From Methylomonas sp. 11b (GTDB lineage: Bacteria > Pseudomonadota > Gammaproteobacteria > Methylococcales > Methylomonadaceae): DNA of 64,000 nucleotides. Of the stretch, positions 28,330 to 37,045 are shown piece by piece. The position numbers were made by a program, and so were the translations under genes. How positions within the stretch are numbered: the stretch's first letter is position 1; every line of letters begins with the position of its first letter. The DNA lies in assembly GCF_000515215.1 (NCBI RefSeq), contig NZ_KI911557.1:1261586-1325585 (forward strand), in the 5' to 3' direction. Under the pieces are notes generated by a model that searched no databases, had not been told where the DNA came from, and saw only the letters and a list, made by a program, of their open reading frames with translations.

Positions 28330-30113
28330 TAGTAAACCCTCTCTTTAGGCGCAACGACTTCTACTTCGTCGGTGAGCGTATACAGGTGGACGGGGCGGTA
28401 GTCGATTTTGACTTTATTGTCTTCCCGCCAGGTCAGAGTGTGCTTCATCCAGTTTTTGTCGTCGCGTTTCGGATAGTCCTCGCGTGCGTGACCACCCCGA
28501 CTTTCCTGACGATTACCGGCGGCAGTAATAGTAACTTGCGCTTGACCGAGCAGGTTATCCAGTTCCAGTGTTTCCACCAAATCGGTATTCCAGATCAGTG
28601 ACTTATCACCCACTTTTACATCGTCAAACGATGCGGCAATCTCACCTATCGCCTTGATCCCTTCGTTTAGCGTGGATTCAGTTCTAAATACCGCCGCTTT
28701 AGATTGCATAGTGGTTTGCATATCCATACGGATTTCCGCGGTTGTGCGGCTACCATTGGCATTTCTGATTTTGTCGAAACGCGATAGCGCGTGATCCGTG
28801 GCGTCTTTTGCCAACGGCTTATGCGGCATGCCCGGCTTGATCAGCTCTGTGCAACGAATCGCCGCCGCCCGGCCGAATACCACCAAATCCAACAAAGAGT
28901 TAGAACCTAAACGATTGGCGCCATGCACCGAAACGCAGGCAGTTTCGCCGATGGCCATCAAGCCAGGAACCACATAATCAGGGTTACCGTCTTTCAACGT
29001 AACGACTTCGGCCTTGTAGTTGGTCGGAATGCCGCCCATGTTGTAGTGCACGGTCGGCAACACCGGAATCGGTTGCTTGGTCGCATCGACACCGGCAAAA
29101 ATTCTGGCGGTTTCGGTGATGCCGGGCAAACGCTCATGGATGATGGCCGGGTCGAGATGCTCCAAATGCAAATGCACATGATCTTTCTTGGGACCGATGC
29201 CGCGTCCTTCGTTAATCTCCACCGTAATCGCCCGGCTGACTACGTCGCGTGAAGCCAAGTCTTTGGCATGCGGCGCGTAACGCGCCATGAAGTGCTCACC
29301 TTCGGAGTTGGTCAAATAACCGCCTTCCCCGCGCGCACCTTCAGTCATCAAGCAACCGGAACCATAGATACCGGTTGGGTGGAATTGCACGAACTCCATA
29401 TCTTGCAAAGGCAAACCGGCTCTCAAGATCATGCCATTGCCGTCGCCGGTAACCGTATGCGCCGAGGTGCAAGATAGAAAGGTACGACCATAGCCGCCCG
29501 TTGCCATTACTGTTTGATGCCCGCGAAACAGATGAATCGATCCGTCATCCAGGCACCAGGCGAGAACACCGCGACACTCGCCCTCTTCCATAATCAAATC
29601 CAGCGCGATGTATTCGACGAAGAATTCGGCGTTGTGCTTTAAAGCCTGTTGATACAAAGTGTGCAGAATCGCATGCCCGGTCACGTCTGCCGCCGCGCAA
29701 GTTCTTTGTGCCTGACCTTTGCCATAATGAGTGGACATACCGCCAAAAGCCCGCTGGTAGATTTTACCTTCCGCGGTTCTGGAAAACGGTACACCGTAGT
29801 GTTCCAATTCAATAATGGCTGGAATCGCTTCCCGGCACATGTATTCGATGGCATCTTGATCGCCCAGCCAATCCGAACCTTTCACCGTGTCGTACATGTG
29901 AAAACGCCAATCGTCTTCGCCCATATTACCCAGCGCGGCGCTAATCCCGCCTTGTGCAGCCACAGTATGACTACGAGTAGGAAACACTTTACTGATACAA
30001 GCGGTTTTTAGACCTTTTTCCACCATGCCGAAAGTAGCCCGCAAGCCGGCTCCGCCGGCGCCAACCACCACGACGTCATGTTGGTGTTCGATGATGTTAT
30101 ATGCTGAGGCCAT
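28329..30113 (-). CDS. sdhA: succinate dehydrogenase flavoprotein subunit SdhA
   Basis: 594 residues. FAD-binding [13 protein letters not shown] near the N-terminus; [16 protein letters not shown] contains the histidine that binds FAD covalently. Active-site HPTG in [25 protein letters not shown] and [21 protein letters not shown] complete the family signature. It oxidises succinate to fumarate in the citric acid cycle. Its maturation factors SdhE (27308-27550) and SdhAF4 (30922-31113) are encoded in the same operon. Confidence 0.98.
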   Translation of the reverse strand: MASAYNIIEHQHDVVVVGAGGAGLRATFGMVEKGLKTACISKVFPTRSHTVAAQGGISAALGNMGEDDWRFHMYDTVKGSDWLGDQDAIEYMCREAIPAIIELEHYGVPFSRTAEGKIYQRAFGGMSTHYGKGQAQRTCAAADVTGHAILHTLYQQALKHNAEFFVEYIALDLIMEEGECRGVLAWCLDDGSIHLFRGHQTVMATGGYGRTFLSCTSAHTVTGDGNGMILRAGLPLQDMEFVQFHPTGIYGSGCLMTEGARGEGGYLTNSEGEHFMARYAPHAKDLASRDVVSRAITVEINEGRGIGPKKDHVHLHLEHLDPAIIHERLPGITETARIFAGVDATKQPIPVLPTVHYNMGGIPTNYKAEVVTLKDGNPDYVVPGLMAIGETACVSVHGANRLGSNSLLDLVVFGRAAAIRCTELIKPGMPHKPLAKDATDHALSRFDKIRNANGSRTTAEIRMDMQTTMQSKAAVFRTESTLNEGIKAIGEIAASFDDVKVGDKSLIWNTDLVETLELDNLLGQAQVTITAAGNRQESRGGHAREDYPKRDDKNWMKHTLTWREDNKVKIDYRPVHLYTLTDEVEVVAPKERVY

Positions 30114-30116
30114 GAG

Positions 30117-30497
30117 TTACCTTGCGAAAAAAATGATGATAATCGCGAGTAATGCCGCGACACCCAAAACTAAAAAAATCAGATTAGTGGCGCGTATCGC
30201 CAAGTGTCTGACGGGGATAGTAGACACATAGTCTTCAATCACCACCTGCACTCCTAAAGCGGCGTGGTAAACCACTGCCACGGTCCAGGCGATAATTGCC
30301 AAGGTATTTAGCGGGGAAGATAACCACTCGACAGTATCTGCATACGGCGCGTTCAAGGCTTTGTTTAGTAACACAATCAACCAGATTGACAACGGCACCA
30401 AGGCCACTGCGGTGACGCGTTGGTACCAAAAATGACCTGAGCCGCTATGTACCGAGAAAAAATCAGCGGCTTTTTCCAATGTTGCTTTGTAATCCAT
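30117..30497 (-). CDS. sdhD: succinate dehydrogenase membrane anchor subunit SdhD
   Basis: 126 residues from the ATG at 30497, which follows an AAGAGGG ribosome-binding site; the frame is open 9 codons further, overlapping sdhC. Three hydrophobic helices are visible. HAALGVQVVIEDYV carries the haem-b histidine and the neighbouring Asp-Tyr quinone-site residues. It anchors the SdhAB dimer with SdhC. Confidence 0.93.
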   Translation of the reverse strand: MDYKATLEKAADFFSVHSGSGHFWYQRVTAVALVPLSIWLIVLLNKALNAPYADTVEWLSSPLNTLAIIAWTVAVVYHAALGVQVVIEDYVSTIPVRHLAIRATNLIFLVLGVAALLAIIIIFFAR

Positions 30498-30510
30498 AAC
30501 CAGCCCTCTT

Positions 30511-30882
30511 TTAAGAAACCACAAAGGTAATCAGTGTCAACGAAGCGGAAGCAATCAGCTCGTAAACTGCGTATTTATCCAAAGTCATCCGCTCGAATGT
30601 TTTGCAAAAATCCCAAATCAGATGGCGAATACCGTGCACCAAATGAAAAAATAGCGCGTAAATAAAGCCCCAATACACCAGCTTAAACAGCCAATACGAC
30701 ATAAATGCCTGCATGGCACCGTAAGCGCCTTCGCCGGCGGCAATAACAAACAGCACATAGACAAATAGCACCAAGCCCATGGAAAGAAACACCCCGGTCA
30801 TGCGATGGGTGATTGAAACCAGGCCGGTTAAGGGCAATCGATAGACTTGCAGATGGGGCGAAAGTGGTCTGTTTGCTGACAT
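30511..30882 (-). CDS. sdhC: succinate dehydrogenase cytochrome b556 subunit SdhC
   Basis: 123 residues. N-terminal RPLSPHLQVYRLPLTGLVSI, then SITHRMTGVFLSMGLV, with three membrane helices; HLVHGIRHLIWD includes the haem-ligand histidine. With SdhD it forms the ubiquinone site. Lies 39 bp after the SdhAF4 gene. Confidence 0.96.
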   Translation of the reverse strand: MSANRPLSPHLQVYRLPLTGLVSITHRMTGVFLSMGLVLFVYVLFVIAAGEGAYGAMQAFMSYWLFKLVYWGFIYALFFHLVHGIRHLIWDFCKTFERMTLDKYAVYELIASASLTLITFVVS

Positions 30883-30921
30883 GATTTACCCTGTTATTTA
30901 AAGTTGAAAAATAATTTGTTA

Positions 30922-31113
30922 TTAAAAATCGACGCAACGACCTTTACGCTCCCAATCGCCAAAGCGAGTAGGCTCCGGCCCTTTCGGGCCATTAATTTCT
31001 GTCGGAATGGCGGGATCTTGCTCCGCAGACGGCGTCTCCTCGGATTCGGTCTTAGCGCTCTCAGGCGGATCTTGCGTGGTACCTTGTACTGACTTCATAT
31101 CGATTTTCTGCAT
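30922..31113 (-). CDS. SdhAF4-type succinate dehydrogenase assembly factor (DUF1674)
   Basis: A 63-residue protein. The first 40 residues are charged and probably disordered. The C-terminal end GPEPTRFGDWERKGRCVDF is the complete DUF1674/SDHAF4 signature. In eukaryotes SDHAF4 (Sdh8) binds flavinylated SdhA and protects it before SdhB joins. Here it lies 3 bp after gltA and just before sdhC, so the operon encodes both SdhE and SdhAF4 homologues. The assignment rests on the conserved C-terminus and the gene position. Confidence 0.88.
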   Translation of the reverse strand: MQKIDMKSVQGTTQDPPESAKTESEETPSAEQDPAIPTEINGPKGPEPTRFGDWERKGRCVDF

Positions 31114-31116
31114 AAT

Positions 31117-32424
31117 TTAGCGATTATTGACAGCTGTATAATCGCGGCGCGGCGGCCCGACGTATAACTGTCTCGGCCTGCTGATAGGCGTCGCCGGCTC
31201 TTCCATCATCTCCAGCCAATGTGAAATCCAGCCGGCGGTTCGAGCTATTGCAAACATCACGGTGAACATTTCGACGGGGATGTGCAGGGCTTTGTAGATA
31301 ATGCCGGAATAGAAATCGACATTGGGGTAGAGTTTTTTCTCGATAAAATACTCGTCTTTCAACGCATATTCTTCCAAGGCCAAGGCCAGTTCAAATAAGG
31401 GGTCGCTGGTGTTGGTTCTACTCAACACCTCGTAGCAGGTTTTGCGAATGATGGTAGCGCGGGGATCGAAGTTTTTATAAACCCGATGCCCAAAGCCCAT
31501 CAAGCGGAACGGGTCGTCGTGATCCTTAGCTTTAGCGATATATTTGGGTACGTTTTCGACGCTACCGATTTGGGCCAACATATTCAAAACCGCTTCGTTG
31601 GCACCGCCGTGAGCCGGTCCCCACAACGCCGCTATGCCGGCTGCCACGCAGGCATAAGGATTGGCGCCGGTACTGCCTGCCATGCGCACTGTAGAGGTAC
31701 TGGCGTTTTGCTCGTGGTCGGCATGCAGAATAAACAACAGATTCAGTGCTTGGACCAGATTGGGATCGATGTAATGTTCCTGATCGATGTAATTTTGCGA
31801 GGAACGGGAGAACATCATGTTCAGGAAGTTCTCACAATAACTCAGATCCATGCGGGGATAAACAAAAGGTCTACCTATGGAATGCCGGTATGAAGCTGCG
31901 GCAATCGTCGGCATCTTGCCTATCAACCGGGTCGCACAGATCATACGGCTAGCGGGATCTTTAATGTTCAAATCGCTGTGATAAAACGCCGACAAGGACC
32001 CCACCACACCCACCAGCATCGCCATAGGATGGGCATCGTAATGGAAACCATCAAAGAATTTGCGCAAGGCTTCGTGGATGATGGCCCTATCGCTGATTTC
32101 CTCGTTAAAGTCGCGCAACTGCACGGCATTGGGCAGTTCGCCGTTCATCAGCAAATAGGCAACTTCAGTAAATTCGCAGTTTTCCGCCAATTGTTCGATG
32201 GGATAACCGCGATACAACAAAATCCCGTTATCGCCATCAATGTATGTAATTTTGCTTTTGCAAGCAGCCGTGGCAATAAAGCCCGGATCGTAAGTAAAAC
32301 ACCCAAGATCTTTGTTTAAAGAGCGAATATCGACAGTATCTGCACCCAAAGACCCCTTCAACAACGGATATTCAACTTCTTTTCCGGTGGCGTTATGCCT
32401 GACCAGTAAAGTATCGTTTGACAT
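31117..32424 (-). CDS. gltA: type II citrate synthase GltA
   Basis: 435 residues. [38 protein letters not shown] (catalytic His), [12 protein letters not shown] and [16 protein letters not shown] (catalytic His), and later [11 protein letters not shown] with the catalytic Asp. It condenses oxaloacetate and acetyl-CoA. The length fits the NADH-sensitive hexameric type. A GGAAACC site precedes the ATG. First gene of the gltA-sdhAF4-sdhCDAB-sdhE operon. Confidence 0.97.
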   Translation of the reverse strand: MSNDTLLVRHNATGKEVEYPLLKGSLGADTVDIRSLNKDLGCFTYDPGFIATAACKSKITYIDGDNGILLYRGYPIEQLAENCEFTEVAYLLMNGELPNAVQLRDFNEEISDRAIIHEALRKFFDGFHYDAHPMAMLVGVVGSLSAFYHSDLNIKDPASRMICATRLIGKMPTIAAASYRHSIGRPFVYPRMDLSYCENFLNMMFSRSSQNYIDQEHYIDPNLVQALNLLFILHADHEQNASTSTVRMAGSTGANPYACVAAGIAALWGPAHGGANEAVLNMLAQIGSVENVPKYIAKAKDHDDPFRLMGFGHRVYKNFDPRATIIRKTCYEVLSRTNTSDPLFELALALEEYALKDEYFIEKKLYPNVDFYSGIIYKALHIPVEMFTVMFAIARTAGWISHWLEMMEEPATPISRPRQLYVGPPRRDYTAVNNR

Positions 32425-32854
32425 GGTTTCCTCAGTTTTCTGTTAGCAGAAGCTTAGCAGTTGAATTCGATTATCACACAGCGAATGTGATTAGGCCAAC
32501 CGCTTATGCCATGATCTGTCTTTAGCTTAAGCCCATAGCGATTAGCACCTATTACCCGGAAAGGTTCAAGCCATTGTTCGGCTGATTGATAAAAACACCG
32601 CTTGGTTCAGAAAAAGCGTTATGCATCAGCCAAACACTGCAACATTTCTGTCAGATTTTGTAAGCAAAGGACAGAGTGTCTGTTTCATTGTTACAAAGAT
32701 AACCAAATACGTTAGTCACTGTTTCGCCCCTTTCCACTGGGCAGTCTACCGCAAAGCGTTGAAGTTACCGACTTAGCGAGAACTCAGAACCGAAGATTAC
32801 TGATGGTTTAAATTTTGCTTTGCTGCTTGTAGACAATTCGATGGAGATTTAACA
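32425..32854. other. divergent promoter region of gltA and flavodoxin
   Basis: 430 bp without a gene. An imperfect palindrome at 32471-32493 (TTATCACA-N7-TGTGATTA) lies about 47 bp upstream of gltA and could be an operator; it is not in the CRP orientation. A GGAG site precedes the flavodoxin ATG. I see no RNA gene. Confidence 0.45.
32471..32493. promoter_or_regulatory. palindromic operator candidate upstream of gltA
   Basis: TTATCACA, 7 nt, TGTGATTA: seven of eight positions are self-complementary. CRP sites read TGTGA-N6-TCACA, the opposite order, so this is another regulator's site or chance. Confidence 0.25.
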
Positions 32855-33400
32855 ATGAACAAGATTGGAATTTTCTACGGCACCGAGAAAGGTATGACAG
32901 CGATGATGGCGCAGGTCATGTACCGAGTTTTGGGCGACGAAATTGCCAGCGAGCCGGTGAATGTTAATCAAGCAACAGTAACGGAACTGCTTGGTTACAA
33001 AGCCTTGATTTTGGGCATGCCCAGTTACGGCGTCGGCGAAATACCCGGCAGAACCACCGGCAGCGAAGAAGGCAACTGGGAAGAGTTTTTGTTCCGTCTG
33101 GATGAGGCCGATTTGTCCGGCAAACGGGTTGCGCTATTTGGTTTGGGGAATCAGCAAAAATACTACGCGCGCTTTGCCAGCTCCTTGATTCATTTGTATC
33201 ACCATGTTCGGTCTTATGGTGCCGAGGTGACCGGCGCTTGGAGCACGGATGGCTATCACTTTACCCATTCCAGTTCGGTAGTCGATGGCAAATTTGTCGG
33301 CTTGGTGCTGGATCACCACAACCAACCCGAGCTGACCAAAACCCGGATTCTGGATTGGCTTGAACAAGTGAAGCCGGCTTTGTTGGAGAAGTTGAATTGA
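32855..33400 (+). CDS. long-chain flavodoxin-like protein
   Basis: 181 residues. The N-terminal phosphate-binding loop reads FYGTEKGMTAMM, where standard flavodoxins have T/S-x-T-G-x-T; Lys replaces the third-position Thr. The conserved GMPSYGVGEIPGR and FGLGNQQKYYARF segments match the isoalloxazine-flanking loops, and the long-chain insertion is present. It shuttles electrons, possibly in place of ferredoxin under iron limitation. Single gene, divergent from gltA. Confidence 0.85.
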   Translation: MNKIGIFYGTEKGMTAMMAQVMYRVLGDEIASEPVNVNQATVTELLGYKALILGMPSYGVGEIPGRTTGSEEGNWEEFLFRLDEADLSGKRVALFGLGNQQKYYARFASSLIHLYHHVRSYGAEVTGAWSTDGYHFTHSSSVVDGKFVGLVLDHHNQPELTKTRILDWLEQVKPALLEKLN

Positions 33401-33481
33401 CTGTTCATTGGCATTGAAGCACAGCCGCGTAAAATAGTTCCAGCGCTTAAGTGTCGCTACCAACAATACAGGATCTGCCAT

Positions 33482-33539
33482 CGCAACGAGGCGCGTCTGT
33501 CGCCATCGGTGCGCTTCACGCTGTTCAGCACACCCTATG
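33482..33539 (-). repeat. dispersed short repeat, family B, copy 1
   Basis: Read on the minus strand it begins AGGGTGTGCTGAACAGCGTG and continues with AAGCGCACC. It aligns over nearly its whole length with the plus-strand segment at 59736-59793. It sits 30 bp past the 3' end of the AvcD-like gene. Confidence 0.75.
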
Positions 33540-33571
33540 ACACTAAGATTCTTTTGAATCCACCGAGCAGA

Positions 33572-35224
33572 TTAATCGCAAACAAGTGTATTTAACTCGT
33601 CTTTGTATGCAACTATAGGTGTATATAAATAGTGAAATGCTCTACCAATTGCACCAGAAAACAATATTAAGTTTGGATTATTAGCTCCCCCTTGAAGGAT
33701 ATGACTGGTAGCAATATCAGGATAAGGATCAATGTAGTATATATTTTTTATTCCTAATTGATAAGCCTTTTTTGAGCATAGTACACATGGGCTAGCTGTT
33801 GTAAACAGATTTCCCCCTTCAACGCCCATTCCACCATATTTGGAAATCTGAAGAAACGCATTTTCTTCAGCATGAAGTGATCTAGTATTTACTTGATTAT
33901 TTTTTTCACCTTTAAATTCGTTGTATTCCGATTTAAAACAATAGGAGACGTTTCTACCTTCATTTTCAATCTCAGCATATCTGTCAGATTTTCCCCTGAA
34001 AAACTCCAGATATTCATTATTATTTTTTTCAAACTCACTATATGCCAACTGATCTTTACCTTGCAGTAAATTAAATCTATTTCTTAGATTACACGGCACT
34101 TGTCCATGAGGTGTATCATTCCACCCAACGGAATGTATGGAAAAATTTGAATCTGTTACCACCGCCCCTACTTGTCTAGAAATGCAACCCGAATTCAATT
34201 TCGCCGTATACGCAATTTGCATACATCTCTCAATAGCGGTTGGAGTAATCAACCCCGGGCGTTTCATTAAAGATGCAAACTTAATTACTTGACTGGCAAG
34301 CGTTCTAAATTCTGATACCGAATTATTTTCATTTGGGTTGCTTATGTAAAGATCTGATCTTTCAAGACATGATTGTATATCTTGTATAAAATACGACTCT
34401 TTATCTTCAAGCTTTCTTCTTACATATTCTTGTTTATCCAATTTATCAACATCAGACTCGTTGTATCCAAGCTTTCTTAGCCGCCGCCTTCTATCTTCAT
34501 CTGAACATGATACGGCTACCAAATAAAAAGACGCCCACCTTTCCTGGAAATATATTGCCTCAAGTGGATTTCTAATTGCGTCAATAACTAGTAGAGTTTT
34601 TCGACCAAACTTTTTGTCTTCATCCCTTATTTTAAGAGCTATATCATTTATCTCACCCGCTAAGGTAAAAAACTTTCCTTCTTGTATACCCTCTTCGATT
34701 GGGCTACCCGACATTCTTATATTCGTACCAATAGTTTGGTACATACTTACAAATGAGGTTTCACCTAAAATAGGCCTAATCTGATCTGATAACTCAGGCA
34801 ACCTGATAGTGTAGAAATCAGACAAGCTAACAGTAGAATCCTTTTCTTGTTTAATTTCTTCTAATTTTTCTCTCAATAAGTCCAATGCTTTATCATCGAC
34901 TATGCTTTTTCCCTTTAGATATATTATGGCATCATGAATGCCGCAATCGACCAATGTCAATGTTATAATTGACCTTACTTGCAATACTCGGTAGGCCTCC
35001 CAATTACTCTCAAAGAACTTCCCTACAATTAATTCTTTTCTTTTTTCATTTGAGGATGGACAGCTACCGCTAAATAGCGAATGTTTAATTTTGCTTTTTT
35101 CACTGCTTAAAATTCGTGCCACTGTAGAACATCCACTACCAGTCTGACCGGTCAATCCTAATAAAATGAAATCATCATCTTCTCCATAAATTTTTGAGAT
35201 CGCGGACTTAAGGTAATTGCTCAT
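33572..35224 (-). CDS. avcD: AvcD-type anti-phage dCTP/dCMP deaminase with N-terminal P-loop domain
   Basis: 550 residues in two parts. The N-terminal half is a P-loop kinase-like domain with Walker A GLTGQTGSGCSTVARIL and later VIDAIRNPLEAIYFQER. The C-terminal half is a zinc cytidine/dCMP deaminase: zinc ligands in HAEENAF (His, with catalytic Glu) and SPCVLCS (PCxxC), followed by GIKNIYYIDPYPD. This fusion matches AvcD (anti-viral cytidine deaminase), which deaminates dCTP/dCMP and starves phage DNA synthesis; in Vibrio it is held inactive by the RNA AvcI. The gene is strikingly AT-rich compared with both neighbours and is bracketed by dispersed repeats, so it was probably acquired by transfer. 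Function is inferred from architecture. Confidence 0.85.
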   Translation of the reverse strand: MSNYLKSAISKIYGEDDDFILLGLTGQTGSGCSTVARILSSEKSKIKHSLFSGSCPSSNEKRKELIVGKFFESNWEAYRVLQVRSIITLTLVDCGIHDAIIYLKGKSIVDDKALDLLREKLEEIKQEKDSTVSLSDFYTIRLPELSDQIRPILGETSFVSMYQTIGTNIRMSGSPIEEGIQEGKFFTLAGEINDIALKIRDEDKKFGRKTLLVIDAIRNPLEAIYFQERWASFYLVAVSCSDEDRRRRLRKLGYNESDVDKLDKQEYVRRKLEDKESYFIQDIQSCLERSDLYISNPNENNSVSEFRTLASQVIKFASLMKRPGLITPTAIERCMQIAYTAKLNSGCISRQVGAVVTDSNFSIHSVGWNDTPHGQVPCNLRNRFNLLQGKDQLAYSEFEKNNNEYLEFFRGKSDRYAEIENEGRNVSYCFKSEYNEFKGEKNNQVNTRSLHAEENAFLQISKYGGMGVEGGNLFTTASPCVLCSKKAYQLGIKNIYYIDPYPDIATSHILQGGANNPNLILFSGAIGRAFHYLYTPIVAYKDELNTLVCD

Positions 35225-35330
35225 TATTTTTCCAATGTTTATTAATATTCTTAAATTGCTCTGATTAATTTGCCCTAGCTAAGGAAAGGCGGTTATATCT
35301 ACTCAGCCTTTCGTGGCTTTGCAAATGTTA
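35225..35330 (-). ncRNA. possible AvcI-type RNA / structured leader of avcD
   Basis: The AT-rich stretch just upstream of avcD contains a perfect 7-bp stem: GAAAGGC (35284-35290) pairs with GCCTTTC (35306-35312) around a 15-nt loop. Characterised avcD genes have the inhibitory RNA AvcI encoded immediately 5' of the gene. Position and composition fit, but I have no sequence match to known AvcI. It may be only a leader. Confidence 0.3.
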
Positions 35331-35350
35331 GACGGTTTCGAATTTCGCAG

Positions 35351-35615
35351 CGGGGTTTTCTCCCGTTATGCCGCGCAGAGCACCGAAGGGTTTGGACGGA
35401 TCAGCCCGTGAGGGGCGATGCAGGGATGCATCGCGTTTTCCGCAGGGGCTGGGATGCCCCTTCGGAAAACCCCGTTCAAAGCCTTCGGCGCGCAGGATAA
35501 AAGCGGCATCCGGGTGGCTTTTTCTTTGGATACTTTCTTTTGGCCAAGCAAAAGAAAGTATCTCGGCTGTCGGTCCGAGAACCGACTTCAAAACAGTCCG
35601 TCGCGGCAGCGACAC
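35351..35615 (+). repeat. structured dispersed repeat, family A, copy 1
   Basis: 265 bp alignable to 59851-60113 (same strand) and 59435-59697 (opposite strand). Predicted stems: outer 35385-35399 with 35472-35486; hairpin 35415-35422/35427-35434 around loop GGGA; hairpin 35435-35449/35456-35470; hairpin 35529-35542/35549-35562 (14 bp perfect); then smaller hairpins TCTCGG/CCGAGA and GTCGC/GCGAC. Stems are retained by paired changes between copies. Reading frames that cross it look spurious. Confidence 0.9.
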
Positions 35616-35690
35616 TTCTTATTAACCCAGCCTTTAAATTCCCAATGGCTGTAATTACCGCGAAAACGGGAATCTAGTGTAGCAACTGGG

Positions 35691-35708
35691 CTCCCGCCTG
35701 CACGGGAG
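35691..35708. terminator. hairpin downstream of the HI0933-family gene
   Basis: CTCCCG-CCTGCA-CGGGAG: 6-bp perfect stem, 12 bp past the stop of the minus-strand flavoprotein gene. There is no T-run on either side, so termination is only a guess; it may be a fragment of a short repeat. Confidence 0.3.
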
Positions 35709-35720
35709 AGACGATAGCTA

Positions 35721-36902
35721 TCAAACATACTGCCCCGCACACCACCCCGAAGCCCAAGCCCACTGAAAGTTATACCCCCTCAGCCACCCGGTGACATCCA
35801 ACACTTCCCCAACAAAATACAGCCCCGGCACTTGCAAACTCTGCATGGTTTTCGAAGAAATTGCATCGCAATCGACGCCGCCGACGGTTACCTCGGCGGT
35901 GCGATAGCCTTCGGTGGCATTGGGTTTAATCGTCCAATTGTGCAGACTTTCCACAATGGCATTCAGATCTTTGTCGGCGCAATTGGCGACGGTAATATCT
36001 AGCTGCCGCTCGTCCAATAACGCTTGCAACAAGCGTTTCGGCAGGTATTCAGCCAGTAAATTTTGGATTTTTAACTTGCTGCCTTGCCGCCGTTTTTCTT
36101 TCAATTCCGCCGACAAATCCATGTCCGGCAATAAGTCCACATGCAGCGCTTCGCCGGGATGCCAATACGAGGAAATTTGCAGGATGGCCGGACCGCTCAG
36201 ACCGCGATGGGTGAATAAAATGTTTTCTTTGAAAGACTGTTGTTGATTGCTAACCCGACACGGCACCGCGATGCCGGTCAGCGGGGTGAAGCGTTGTGAG
36301 TCGTCCGGTTGCAGCGTTAACGGCACCAAGCCTGCCCGGGTCGGCCAGACTTTGATGCCAAATTGTTCAGCGACTTTATAACCAAACGGCGTGGCACCCA
36401 TTTTCGGTATGGATAGGCCGCCGCTGGCAATTACCAAGGCCGATGCAGAAATCACGCCGTTGCTGGTGTGTAGCAAAAAGTCGCCGTCGCTGCGTTTCTC
36501 TAATCGGTCCACCCGACAATTTAACTCCAGCGTCACGCCGGCTTGGCCGCATTCTTTCAACAGCGCATCCAGAATGTCCTTGGCACTGTTATCGCAAAAC
36601 AATTGCCCGTGCAATCGTTCGTGAAACGGTATTTGGTGGCGCTGTACAAAGCCTAAAAAATTCCATTGCGTAAAGCGGCTAAGCGCAGACTTGCAGAAAT
36701 GCGGATTATTGGAAATGTAATTTTCCGGCGCTATGCTGTAGTTGGTGAAATTACACCGCCCGCCGCCGGACATCAGAATTTTCTTGCCCGGCTTGTTGGC
36801 GTGTTCCACTATTTTCACCCGCCGACCGCGTTTACCTGCTTCGATAGCGCACATTAAACCGGACGCGCCGGCTCCGACGATGATGACATCAAATTTATCC
36901 AT
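35721..36902 (-). CDS. HI0933/BaiN/RdsA-family NAD(P)/FAD-dependent oxidoreductase
   Basis: 393 residues from the ATG at 36902. FAD-binding GAGASGLMCAIEAGKRG, NKPGKKILMSGGGRCNFTN, ITHRG-like FTHRGLSGPAILQISSYW, and the C-terminal GEVLDVTGWLRGYNFQWAWASG are the hallmarks of this family. The frame extends 23 codons upstream, but that segment lacks homology and the FAD motif normally begins near residue 5. Substrate unknown: some members reduce bile-acid intermediates, others are uncharacterised. Confidence 0.9.
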   Translation of the reverse strand: MDKFDVIIVGAGASGLMCAIEAGKRGRRVKIVEHANKPGKKILMSGGGRCNFTNYSIAPENYISNNPHFCKSALSRFTQWNFLGFVQRHQIPFHERLHGQLFCDNSAKDILDALLKECGQAGVTLELNCRVDRLEKRSDGDFLLHTSNGVISASALVIASGGLSIPKMGATPFGYKVAEQFGIKVWPTRAGLVPLTLQPDDSQRFTPLTGIAVPCRVSNQQQSFKENILFTHRGLSGPAILQISSYWHPGEALHVDLLPDMDLSAELKEKRRQGSKLKIQNLLAEYLPKRLLQALLDERQLDITVANCADKDLNAIVESLHNWTIKPNATEGYRTAEVTVGGVDCDAISSKTMQSLQVPGLYFVGEVLDVTGWLRGYNFQWAWASGWCAGQYV

Positions 36903-37045
36903 GGCGCATAACTTGTAATGACTCGAAAAAATAGGTAAAAAGTGGGGTATTCTAACCGCAATACCCGGCATCCCGAGACGCCAACAAGGTACTCAAAGCG
37001 TTTCACTCAGCCATCACCCAACTTCAACACTTCGACAAGGCCATA

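Noticed and set aside
32471..32493. CRP binding site in the gltA promoter
   Set aside because: The half sites are in the reverse order (TCACA first, TGTGA second), so it is not a CRP site; it is listed only as a palindrome.
35328..35654. Several open frames across the family A repeat (and again at 59432-60137) that look like small proteins rich in Lys, Arg and Ser
   Set aside because: They sit on both strands and in several frames of the same structured repeat, follow its hairpins and not codon constraints, and have no start context. They are by-products of the repeat.
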